This document shows positions 17,137-25,055 of a stretch of 30,378 nt of DNA, in pieces. Source of the DNA: Flavobacterium sp. (GTDB lineage: Bacteria; Bacteroidota; Bacteroidia; Flavobacteriales; Flavobacteriaceae); assembly GCA_030151255.1 (NCBI GenBank), contig JASLED010000056.1, positions 1-30,378 on the forward strand. Reading direction: 5' to 3'. How positions within the stretch are numbered: position 1 is the first letter of the stretch; every line of letters starts with the position of its first letter. Below the pieces are notes generated by a model, which saw only the letters and a program-made list of their open reading frames with translations, was not told the origin of the DNA and made no database searches. The translations under genes and the position numbers were made by a program.

Positions 17137-17169
17137 AAAACCTACACCTAAAATTAAGGTGTAGGTTTT
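17137..17169. terminator. hairpin terminator at the island edge
   Basis: A perfect 13-bp stem, AAAACCTACACCT (17137-17149) and AGGTGTAGGTTTT (17157-17169), has a 7-nt loop. A and T flanks let it act in both directions. It follows the remnant gene. Confidence 0.7.
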
Positions 17170-17474
17170 ATATTGTTTAAAATATTTTAATTTTCTTACA
17201 GATAAAGATGATTTACCCCTTTTACTCTGTATGCTTTATAGTTTTTTTTAATTGTTGTGAGCACCTTATTACGAAAGTTTCAAACTATGATTAGAATCAT
17301 TTAATTATAAAGCAAATATAGAATTTATATTACTATTACTTCTGAAATTTCATTGTAGTTTACTCTAAAACTCTGCATTGAATAACTTGTTTAGCATCTG
17401 CAAATCAATAGTTTTCTTAACAGATTACGTAAGTTTTATCCCATTTAATACAAAAGTAATACGATTAATAAGAT
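17170..17474. other. intergenic DNA, no gene seen
   Basis: About 300 bp of AT-rich sequence between the terminator and the end of cap12. No convincing frame, tRNA or repeat array is seen. The only symmetry is a short palindrome ATGATT-AG-AATCAT near 17286-17299. No clear terminator is seen for the cap12 transcript. Confidence 0.5.
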
Positions 17475-18416
17475 TTATTCTTCTATAATTACTTCTACCA
17501 TTTCTTTTGCGAATGCATCGTTAGCGATTAAATTTTCTAGGGTTGTTTTAAAATTTCTCAACTCTCTTTCTTCTAATAACTTTTGTTGATCAGTCTTTCC
17601 AATATGACCTTTTCTCATAAACATTTCAATAGCTTTATCTATACCTCCTATAGTTGTAGGCATATCATATAAATGCAAAATATCGTCTGTAGAATTTTCA
17701 TCAAATTGAATATGTATTGGATAATTTCTTGACGATGTAGGTATTTCAATTTCAATTAGACTTTTTTGTTTAAAATAAATTTTAGCTCTCTTTTTGATAT
17801 TAGCATCTAAATCTTTAGGAATGACAATAGTGAATTTAAATTTTTTATATTCTTTACCACTAACTTCCAATTTAGGTAACATATTTAGTGATTCGCAGAT
17901 AATATTTACTAAATTCTCAAAATATCCGATTGCTAAAACAGTAGATGGTAGAAGTCCTAATTCGCCTAAATGAATCTTTTCTTTGATAGAATTTATAATT
18001 TTATCTATTTCTTTGTTTAGCGTGTAGTTATTTTCAAAATTATCTGTCAAATCAAACCTAGGAACAGTTATACCATACAAATCCGATGGCAATTCAGAAC
18101 CTTTTTCTTGTAATACGAAAGCTCTATTAACACCTAATCTTCCAAGAAATAAACCAAATTCGAAAACAACATTATCTCTAGGAGTTTGGAATTCGATATC
18201 CTTCTTCGTAGTATAATCATCTTTTGTGGCTATCATTAAGCCAAAATCAAATAAACTAGCTTCTTTAAGCAAAGTTTCTAAAACACTATTATTGGCTTTA
18301 AAAATATCATCTGTCCAAATAAAAACATCGAATTCTTCTTTCGACAATCTATGTTTAATGTATTCAGCAATTTTTAATCCTTCTGACGAACTTCCTATAA
18401 ATATTCTTGGTTTCAT
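17475..18416 (-). CDS. cap12: TIR-STING CBASS effector (Cap12)
   Basis: A 313-residue fusion of an N-terminal TIR domain (about 1-145) and a C-terminal bacterial STING cyclic-dinucleotide receptor (about 152-313). The TIR part begins RIFIGSSSEGLKIAEYI and has RDNVVFEFGLFLG at 80-92, where E86 aligns with the catalytic NADase glutamate of the Sphingobacterium faecium protein as I remember it (E84). The STING part opens with LGLLPSTVLAIGYFENLV, nearly the same as in that protein, and keeps the ligand-pocket segments TSSRNYPIHIQF and LHLYDMPTTI. Known relatives bind c-di-GMP, form filaments and destroy NAD+, killing the infected cell. Its ATG is one base from the cdnE stop, so the pair is an operon with probable translational coupling. 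Confidence 0.93.
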   Translation of the reverse strand: MKPRIFIGSSSEGLKIAEYIKHRLSKEEFDVFIWTDDIFKANNSVLETLLKEASLFDFGLMIATKDDYTTKKDIEFQTPRDNVVFEFGLFLGRLGVNRAFVLQEKGSELPSDLYGITVPRFDLTDNFENNYTLNKEIDKIINSIKEKIHLGELGLLPSTVLAIGYFENLVNIICESLNMLPKLEVSGKEYKKFKFTIVIPKDLDANIKKRAKIYFKQKSLIEIEIPTSSRNYPIHIQFDENSTDDILHLYDMPTTIGGIDKAIEMFMRKGHIGKTDQQKLLEERELRNFKTTLENLIANDAFAKEMVEVIIEE

Positions 18417-18417
18417 A

Positions 18418-19500
18418 TTAGCTATAAATTCTAGTTATTAATGTGTTTTTTTCTAACTCTTTTCTTAAATCATTAATTTCTGATACAATTTGGCTTATCC
18501 TTAGTAGTTTATCTTCCTTGCCGTAAAATATAAATTCACTACCATCAACAGACTTAATAGAATTTCTGTAATTTTCATCAGTAATTATTTTGCAGAATTC
18601 ATCGTAGATGACTTTTACTAACTCGAAATAGATTTTATCTTGATATTTATCAATAGGGATATTGAAACAAATAGCATTGATATCAAAGCTTGATAGATTG
18701 ATATCAACTTCGCTATCGGCTTTAATCGTTTTAATGAAACGAATCATTTTCTTTAATCTCCCATTTACATAAGCGTCTTTGGTATTAATTAAATCAATAC
18801 TAATAAAAGGAGATTCGACTCTACCTAATTCATGCTGATGGTAATCATAGATTTTAATCTTATTCTTTTTATTGTTTGCTTCTTTAAGACCTTCAAACGT
18901 TTTATGCCAAGAAGCAAATACAATATCTACATCTCGATGTACATTTTGGTTTGTTATCTGAATACATTTTGGTTTTTCATTATTAAAGATTGTATAAACA
19001 GATTCTAATTTAGTCTCAGAATTGATACGATTATTTCGTAAATCTTGTAATGTATCACCTGAATAGGAAGTTGCATTTAAATGTTCATTAACTCGTTGTT
19101 TTTGACTTTCATTTAAATTAAAATACCTAATTGCTTCCTCGTATTTTGGTTTAATATCATAATCAAAAAAATACGATCTGTTAGATATCACTAATAAATC
19201 GATATCACTGTTTCCTTTAATATGCGTGTTGGTCATTACTGATCCTTGATACTCATAATTAACTGACGATAGTACGGATGATAAATGAGTTTTGACCGCA
19301 TCACCAGCTTGAAAACTTTTATCAGTGTATTCTTTACCTACACCTTGCATTGATAGTTTTATGTACTCTAAGATTTTGTTCCCAGATACATTTAAATAAT
19401 CTCTGTTAAAATCTTCACCAAACAATTTTGTGTAAGATAGATTTTCTGGATTTGACCTTGATTTAACTCGGTCTACTAAAAAAGAATAATTCTTTGTCAT
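18418..19500 (-). CDS. cdnE: CD-NTase (cGAS/DncV-like nucleotidyltransferase), CdnE-type
   Basis: Sensor enzyme of the CBASS pair; on phage infection it should make a cyclic dinucleotide that activates the STING partner. With the ATG at 19500 the protein has 360 residues. The nucleotidyltransferase site reads QGSVMTNTHIKGNSDIDLLV: G86-S87, the metal-binding D99 and D101, and a third acidic residue at D192 in HRDVDIVFA. Residues from about 210 form the helical OAS1-like C-terminal half. A TTG at 19557 would add 19 residues, but the hydrophobic extension is unlike the family, so I prefer the ATG. In characterised STING operons the enzyme is a clade E CD-NTase producing c-di-GMP; clade and product here are inferred from the partner, not from the active site. 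Confidence 0.92.
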   Translation of the reverse strand: MTKNYSFLVDRVKSRSNPENLSYTKLFGEDFNRDYLNVSGNKILEYIKLSMQGVGKEYTDKSFQAGDAVKTHLSSVLSSVNYEYQGSVMTNTHIKGNSDIDLLVISNRSYFFDYDIKPKYEEAIRYFNLNESQKQRVNEHLNATSYSGDTLQDLRNNRINSETKLESVYTIFNNEKPKCIQITNQNVHRDVDIVFASWHKTFEGLKEANNKKNKIKIYDYHQHELGRVESPFISIDLINTKDAYVNGRLKKMIRFIKTIKADSEVDINLSSFDINAICFNIPIDKYQDKIYFELVKVIYDEFCKIITDENYRNSIKSVDGSEFIFYGKEDKLLRISQIVSEINDLRKELEKNTLITRIYS

Positions 19501-19756
19501 ATAGTTTTTATAAATGTTATAAATGATTTTTACTAAAATATTACGCCATGATGCCAAACTATGTCGCTATACTATTAAAAACTCAAATAATGATTAATAT
19601 TCAAAATCAATTTAATCAGTACCAAATTATTAATCTGAATTTCAACTTAGTCTTGATTTAGGTACTTTAAATTAATAATTGACAGCTTTTAAGAAATGAT
19701 GAATACAACCTACAAATAGTGGCCTTATTTAATTATGATACAAGTTTACAATCAAT

Positions 19757-19778
19757 AAGTGCAGTGTAACTGCACAGT
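19757..19778. promoter_or_regulatory. palindromic operator candidate upstream of cdnE
   Basis: GTGCAGT-gta-ACTGCAC (19759-19775) is a perfect 7-bp inverted repeat with a 3-bp centre, not followed by a T-run, so it is unlikely to be a terminator. A similar site lies near 27889-27909 upstream of hsdM: the first nine bases ACTGTGCAG are identical and 16 of 22 positions match by eye. Binding by the island's WYL regulator is a hypothesis. Confidence 0.4.
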
Positions 19779-19798
19779 ATTTAAAACATGCTTAAATT

Positions 19799-19824
19799 AA
19801 AAAAATCCCTATAAGGGGATTTTT
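19799..19824 (-). terminator. terminator of hsdR
   Basis: The stem AAAAATCCC (19801-19809) / GGGATTTTT (19816-19824) has a 6-nt loop and sits directly after the hsdR stop codon. On the minus strand it ends in a T-run. Confidence 0.75.
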
Positions 19825-19825
19825 A

Positions 19826-22800
19826 TTAAGAAACTAACTGAGCGTTATTATTTACTTTATCAATAAGTTGGATTATTTTGACAATTTTAGAGGTGTCTTC
19901 AAAAACGCCCATAACACCTTGGTCACTAAAGTCTGTAAAAGGAGGTTGCGTGAGCATAGATTTATCTAAAACACCATTTTTAGAAAGATAATCAATAATT
20001 TTTTGTATGAAAAGTATTTGATTGGCATTCAAATTTTCTTCTTGAATAAATTGTGCAAAATGTTGATTTGCAACTTCAACATCTAATCCTAAAATTTTTC
20101 GAACAAAAACCCCTAATGCAATACCATTATATTCTTTTTCAATTTGAGAGACAGTAAATTTTTCTTCGTTTAAAAATTCTTCTAAAAGTTTTAGTTCATC
20201 GCCTGTAATTGGTATGTTTTTATACAATTTATCAATTACTAAATGATTTTTATTTTTTCTAATGAAGTTTTCTACACGGTCTTTATAACTTTGCAAAGAA
20301 GTATAATTCGCTAATAAATCATACTCTTTTACACCTGATTCATCTAATAAATCTTCAAAATTTGAATAAATAGGTTTTTCTTTTTCTTCATCTTTTAGAA
20401 AATGCAACAAATCACGTAGTTCTACACGTAAACTTTCTAATCGAGCTAATGTAATCGTTGCCCAGAATTGATCATTGGTTACATTATTTATTATAGACTC
20501 TTTTTGTTTTATAGATGGAATATTGCTTTTTTTCTTTAAAGAATTACCAATACTCGCAATATTAGCAATGATGTTTTGCTGTCTTTTTTCACCATTTAAA
20601 ATGGCTAATTCTAACTGATAAATCATTAAATCGAATTTCTTAGCCATCTCGTCCCGATCTTCTGAATACGAAATTAAATGTGACAAATGATTTTGAATTT
20701 CGAGTATTGCTGAGTTATTTAGGTTATACCAGTTTTCTTTATTTTTATATTTTTTTACATACTCCCAATTTTTACGTACTTCAAAACGAGCTTCATCTAA
20801 CGATTCTATTTTAGCATGTAATTGATCGATATACATTTGTTCAAAAGCTTTTTCATCATCTGATGCTTTTGCATTGGTTTGCATTGTGAAAATAATTTCT
20901 AACTGTGCTTCAAATAGGCGTTGTTGTAAAGGTTTTGTTATTTTAGAGCTAAAACCTTCTGGTTTATCTTCAAAAAACTCGAAATTTCCACAAATATCAA
21001 AAATCAAAAAACATTCTTTGTCTTGTCCGATTCCAAAAATATTAGGACATAAGCGTGTTCCTCTACCAATCATTTGCCAATATTTAGCATACGATTTAAC
21101 TTCTTTAAAAAACACCAAATTCAAAACTCTAGGTGCATCAACTCCTGTATCCATCATATCAACGGAAACAGCAATTTGAGGGTCTTTTTCTTTTCCTTTA
21201 TCAAAACAAAAACGTTCTAATAAGTCTTGAGCTTTGTCTGAATAATTATCAATAACTTGTAAAAAAGAGCCACCATATTCGGGATAATTCTTATTAAATC
21301 GCTCTTCAATAAACTTAGCATGTTTATGACTTTTTGCGAAAATTATGGTTTTACCTAGTTTATCACCCGATTCAATTTTGAGTCCGTGGTTCATTAAATA
21401 CTCTAAAACTAAATCGACTGTTTTTTTATTAAATAAAAAACTATTGATCTTGCTTTTTGGAATTTCAATTTTATCTAATTCAGCGTTTTCGTCTGTGGTA
21501 ATACCAAATAATTCTTCGAAATGATTTTTATCTTTTTCTGATAATTCGCTGTATTTTAAGCCTTCTCTTGGAAATTTAACAGGAACCGTAAATGCTTTTG
21601 GTGATACTAAATAACCTGCTTGTACAGCGGCATCTAATTCATAAGCAAAAGTGGGATTATCGTCTTCAATTTCGAAAAGTTGATAGGTGTTTTTGTCAAT
21701 ATCCTTTTTAGGTGTAGCCGTTAAACCAATTAAAATTGCATCGAAATAATCGAAAATAGCTTGGTATTTTTGGTATACCGAACGGTGGGCTTCATCAATA
21801 ATGATCACATCAAAATGACCGATGCTAAACAATTTTTGATCATTATTTTTGGTATCGTCTATTCTATTAAGAATTGTTGGATAGGTTGAAAAAACTACGC
21901 GAGCTTCAACATCTTCTTTTTCTTTGGTTAAATCTATTGCCGAAAGATGTGGTAAGTGTTCTTTGAACGCATTTTTGGCTTGTGTTACCAACGCATTACG
22001 ATCGGCTAAAAACAAAATACGTTTTGCCCAGTTGCATTTGGTAAACATATCTACCATTGCCGCTGCAGTACGTGTTTTACCACTACCTGTTGCCATTACC
22101 AATAAAGCCTTGCGATGACGACCGCTTAACTTGTTTTGAGTAAGCGTTACCATTTCTTCTGCTATACGTTGTATGGCTTGCAATTGATACGGGCGTCCTG
22201 CAATTTGTTGGTTGGTTTTAAAAGTACGTAAGTCGGTACGCTCTAATTGGCGACGAATGAGAACTTGCAATTCTTCTTTGGTATAAAAACCATACACTTC
22301 TCTTGAAGGGTAAAAACGGTCATCCCATAAATAGGTTTTATAGCCGTTGCTGTAAAAAATTACAGGGCGCTGACCAAATTTTAGTTCTAAAGCATCTGCA
22401 TATAAAACCGCTTGATGTTTTCCTTTTGTTGCGTCGTGCAAAGTACTTTTGGCTTCTACAACCGCTAAAGGTTTACCATTATCATCCCATAATACATAAT
22501 CTACAAAACCTTTACCTGATGGATTGGTAGAAAGCGGCATACCCGAAACTTCAAATTCGATATCTCTACCTTGCTGAAAGTTATTCCAACCGGCTTCTTT
22601 TAATAGTAAATCGATAAGTTGTTTTCTAGTCTCCTGCTCCGAGGTTAATTCGGGAACAGGTTCTGTATTTTTGTATTCCTCTACACGTTCTTGTTTACGC
22701 TCAGAAATGATACGAAGTTGCTCTTCTAACTTTGCTTTTAGCGCTTCGTTTTCTTCTGCTAAAAGCTGATTTGTTTTTAAAACTTTCTCTGCGTCCTTAC

Positions 22801-23284
22801 GTTTTTTATCGTTCTCGGCAATTAAAGCTTCCAGCTGTTTTGCAGATTTGTCTTTTTCATCACCATAAGGAATGAAACGCTCGTCGAAAGTAGGTATTTC
22901 GGGGTCTGTTTCACTATAATATTTACTTAACCACGAAAGAAATCGAAAGGTGTTTTTTAATGATTGTAAGGCTTCTAAGGCTCTTACTTTTTTACCATGC
23001 GCGGCATCATTCCCAATACGTCGTACAACATCTAACTCTGTAAACATGGAAGGTTTGATGATTTGCTTGAATGAATCGCTAAAAAGCAATGACGCTAGTT
23101 TGGTGTCGTAGGGAAATTCTAAATCTTCATCGTTCTTGTATAACCAAAACAAAGATTTTTCTAAAACAATGCGACATAATACAGCAGCATGACGAGGAGC
23201 AGTAAACGTAAATTTTTCTGCTTCTATCATTTCTGTATATAAAGAGGGAAACTCAGTTTGTAAAAAAGTAAAATTAGTATTCAT
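19826..23284 (-). CDS. hsdR: type I restriction enzyme R subunit with N-terminal DUF4145-like domain
   Basis: Motor and nuclease subunit of the type I restriction complex: it translocates and cuts DNA that lacks the methylation set by HsdM/HsdS. From the ATG at 23284 the protein has 1152 residues (a TTG at 23314 would add ten). In order: a DUF4145-like helical domain (to about 140), a charged coiled coil (about 150-205), the PD-(D/E)xK nuclease with D262 in GFVDYVLW and E277-A-K279, the SF2 helicase with ATGSGKT (398-404) and DEAH (497-500), then QMIGRGTRLCPN and a long helical EcoEI-type C-terminus. All catalytic residues are present. It is separated from the AlbA_2 gene by 114 bp containing repeated motifs, so it may have its own control. 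Confidence 0.96.
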   Translation of the reverse strand: MNTNFTFLQTEFPSLYTEMIEAEKFTFTAPRHAAVLCRIVLEKSLFWLYKNDEDLEFPYDTKLASLLFSDSFKQIIKPSMFTELDVVRRIGNDAAHGKKVRALEALQSLKNTFRFLSWLSKYYSETDPEIPTFDERFIPYGDEKDKSAKQLEALIAENDKKRKDAEKVLKTNQLLAEENEALKAKLEEQLRIISERKQERVEEYKNTEPVPELTSEQETRKQLIDLLLKEAGWNNFQQGRDIEFEVSGMPLSTNPSGKGFVDYVLWDDNGKPLAVVEAKSTLHDATKGKHQAVLYADALELKFGQRPVIFYSNGYKTYLWDDRFYPSREVYGFYTKEELQVLIRRQLERTDLRTFKTNQQIAGRPYQLQAIQRIAEEMVTLTQNKLSGRHRKALLVMATGSGKTRTAAAMVDMFTKCNWAKRILFLADRNALVTQAKNAFKEHLPHLSAIDLTKEKEDVEARVVFSTYPTILNRIDDTKNNDQKLFSIGHFDVIIIDEAHRSVYQKYQAIFDYFDAILIGLTATPKKDIDKNTYQLFEIEDDNPTFAYELDAAVQAGYLVSPKAFTVPVKFPREGLKYSELSEKDKNHFEELFGITTDENAELDKIEIPKSKINSFLFNKKTVDLVLEYLMNHGLKIESGDKLGKTIIFAKSHKHAKFIEERFNKNYPEYGGSFLQVIDNYSDKAQDLLERFCFDKGKEKDPQIAVSVDMMDTGVDAPRVLNLVFFKEVKSYAKYWQMIGRGTRLCPNIFGIGQDKECFLIFDICGNFEFFEDKPEGFSSKITKPLQQRLFEAQLEIIFTMQTNAKASDDEKAFEQMYIDQLHAKIESLDEARFEVRKNWEYVKKYKNKENWYNLNNSAILEIQNHLSHLISYSEDRDEMAKKFDLMIYQLELAILNGEKRQQNIIANIASIGNSLKKKSNIPSIKQKESIINNVTNDQFWATITLARLESLRVELRDLLHFLKDEEKEKPIYSNFEDLLDESGVKEYDLLANYTSLQSYKDRVENFIRKNKNHLVIDKLYKNIPITGDELKLLEEFLNEEKFTVSQIEKEYNGIALGVFVRKILGLDVEVANQHFAQFIQEENLNANQILFIQKIIDYLSKNGVLDKSMLTQPPFTDFSDQGVMGVFEDTSKIVKIIQLIDKVNNNAQLVS

Positions 23285-23361
23285 GTATTCATAAGTATTT
23301 TGACCAAAATACAATTATAATTTAACATTTCATAAACGAAAAATCAAGAACTAAATTTTCT

Positions 23362-23420
23362 TTTCTATCAACATTTCTATCAACAATTGTTATTTATTTC
23401 ATGATGTTTTGTTGATAGAA
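23362..23420. repeat. tandem 12-bp repeat plus inverted copy upstream of hsdR
   Basis: TTTCTATCAACA occurs twice head to tail (23362-23373, 23374-23385). An inverted copy TGTTGATAGAA lies at 23410-23420 inside the last codons of the AlbA_2 gene. The set lies about 80-135 bp upstream of the hsdR ATG and has no T-run of a terminator. Such arrangement is typical of operators; the binding protein is unknown. Confidence 0.6.
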
Positions 23421-25042
23421 TATGTTGTCCATCTTTTTTCTCCTTCTTTAATTAATAAAGCTTTTTCAACCATTTCATCTAATTTAGATTTAATAGTTCT
23501 TTGTTTTATTTCTTCACCAATTCTTTTACAAATATCTCCAATAGAGCTTTTTGGATAATTTTTTAAATCTTCATAAATCAATTCTTGTAATCTATGAGGT
23601 TCAATTCTTTTGAGATTAGTTTTTTCAATATATTCCGCGTCTCTTAAAACCTCGGGATTTACATAATAAATAGTCCCTTTTGTTTTTCCTTTAGAATGTA
23701 ATATTTCCAAATCTAATAATCTACCTAACCAAGTTTGTAATCCATTAGGTTTATTTACATTTAAAACTATAGATAATTCTGTTGCAGAGATTCCATCATT
23801 TTGAGCAATAATTCCTAAAGTAATTAATTCTCGTTGTCTTAAACTAAAGGTTTTTGATGCTTTGTCCATCAATTGAAGAACTTCGTTATTTACAATTTGT
23901 TTTTTTACTGTTACAACAACACGATCATCACCTTCTATTACTTCAGGTAAGTTTTTTCCATTAGCTAATAATAATTCATACACCTTATCATAACCACTAC
24001 CTTCTTTTTCCATTAATTTTAAATCATAAAACAACTTCGATAATAATGGGTTACGTTGAATAGATTTCGTTAAGATATTCTCTGGAGTTACGCCTAGAGG
24101 CAAAAGACCTGGACTGTGTATTTCTAATCGATCATGATATAAATTGATAAAAATATCTCCTCTCATAGAATAATTTCTATGTGCCAAGGCATTGGCTATT
24201 AATTCTCTGATAATTTCAGGAGAATAATTATAGATGTTTTTCCGAAACATACCATCTGAAATTTCTACAAATTCATTCCAATCAGGTATTTGAGTTAGAA
24301 TTTCATTGATTAATTCTTTTGGATTTAAGGCATAATCATCCCATAATCTTTTAAAAATTTTATTTTCATCGGCATCATATTTAATAAATTGAATTGATGG
24401 AGGATAATGAATAACCGCTCTATCTTTTCGCTTTCCAATCCATAAAACACCTAAATTAGTCAAAACACCATCTCTTGTAAGAAAATAATGATCCACAATC
24501 TCTTCATCTGACATTTCTTTAATAAAGGAACTTACACGTTCTGAAGTGCGAACATCTTTTACAAAAGCATTTAATTTAATTAAATCACAATCATATAATG
24601 GAATTTTACGAACAATTTTATCTTCCCAAACAAAAGCGTTTTTTTCTGAAAACAATCGTTCTATTTCATCGGGAAGAATAGGCTTGCAATCATCAGAAAC
24701 TCTCATATAATACTTACCGTCTGTTGTGCTAGCAATAGATTGCAAGTTTCTAAAAATACTTAACTCTATGTATTCACCTCCGTTAGGATGTTGTATAATT
24801 TTGGGAGCAATACCTACATTTATAGTTAATGCTGAAATTCTTTTCTGAATGTTTTCTATGAAATCTTCTGGTATTTTTTGTGCATGATATGGCTCATCAA
24901 CATCATCTTCAATGCCAATCATTATTTTACCACCATAACTGTTGGAAAAACATACGCAATCTTTTGCTAATTCTTTCCAATTTGCTGTTTTTCCTGAAAT
25001 AATGGCTAATGACTTTTTATCTAAAATACTATTTTCTTTCAT
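23399..25042 (-). CDS. AlbA_2 (Schlafen-like) / HATPase ATP-binding protein in the RM locus
   Basis: A 547-residue protein of the group often annotated as ATP-binding or transcriptional regulator. It has an AlbA_2 domain at about 1-125 (WKELAKDCVCFSNSYGGKIMIGIEDD), a GHKL-type ATPase at about 270-370 with the N box E280-N284 in RELIANALAHRNY, then LEIHSPG and EKEGSGYDKV, and two winged-helix-like modules toward the C-terminus (about 395-545). It lies between hsdS (13 bp upstream) and hsdR. Similar genes recur inside type I restriction loci, but their function is not established; an accessory defence or regulatory role is inferred. The start ATG at 25042 gives an AlbA_2 domain that starts slightly short of the usual family N-terminus. 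Confidence 0.82.
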   Translation of the reverse strand: MKENSILDKKSLAIISGKTANWKELAKDCVCFSNSYGGKIMIGIEDDVDEPYHAQKIPEDFIENIQKRISALTINVGIAPKIIQHPNGGEYIELSIFRNLQSIASTTDGKYYMRVSDDCKPILPDEIERLFSEKNAFVWEDKIVRKIPLYDCDLIKLNAFVKDVRTSERVSSFIKEMSDEEIVDHYFLTRDGVLTNLGVLWIGKRKDRAVIHYPPSIQFIKYDADENKIFKRLWDDYALNPKELINEILTQIPDWNEFVEISDGMFRKNIYNYSPEIIRELIANALAHRNYSMRGDIFINLYHDRLEIHSPGLLPLGVTPENILTKSIQRNPLLSKLFYDLKLMEKEGSGYDKVYELLLANGKNLPEVIEGDDRVVVTVKKQIVNNEVLQLMDKASKTFSLRQRELITLGIIAQNDGISATELSIVLNVNKPNGLQTWLGRLLDLEILHSKGKTKGTIYYVNPEVLRDAEYIEKTNLKRIEPHRLQELIYEDLKNYPKSSIGDICKRIGEEIKQRTIKSKLDEMVEKALLIKEGEKRWTTYSINKTS

Positions 25043-25055
25043 AGAGTATATTTTT

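Larger units (their letters stand above)
19501..19825. other. intergenic region upstream of cdnE
   Basis: 325 bp between hsdR and cdnE. It holds the hsdR terminator and a perfect palindrome (both listed separately) and AT-rich DNA. A weak promoter-like pair for cdnE is readable on the minus strand (TTTG then TAGTTTG about 22 bp later, near 19580-19550) but does not match the consensus well. No other gene is seen. Confidence 0.5.

Noticed and set aside
17475..18416. Possible Thoeris-type or stand-alone TIR protein
   Set aside because: The C-terminal half matches bacterial STING and the neighbour is a CD-NTase, so CBASS fits better than Thoeris, which pairs TIR with a SLOG or other partner.
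18418..19557. Longer cdnE from the TTG at 19557
   Set aside because: The added 19 residues are hydrophobic and unlike CD-NTase N-termini; the ATG at 19500 gives a normal length.
23362..23385. Start of a CRISPR array
   Set aside because: The repeats are 12 bp, directly adjacent without spacers, and only two in number.
17170..23398. Cap2/Cap3 ubiquitin-like CBASS accessory genes
   Set aside because: No E1/E2-like or JAB-domain frame occurs beside cdnE; the system is a two-gene type I form.
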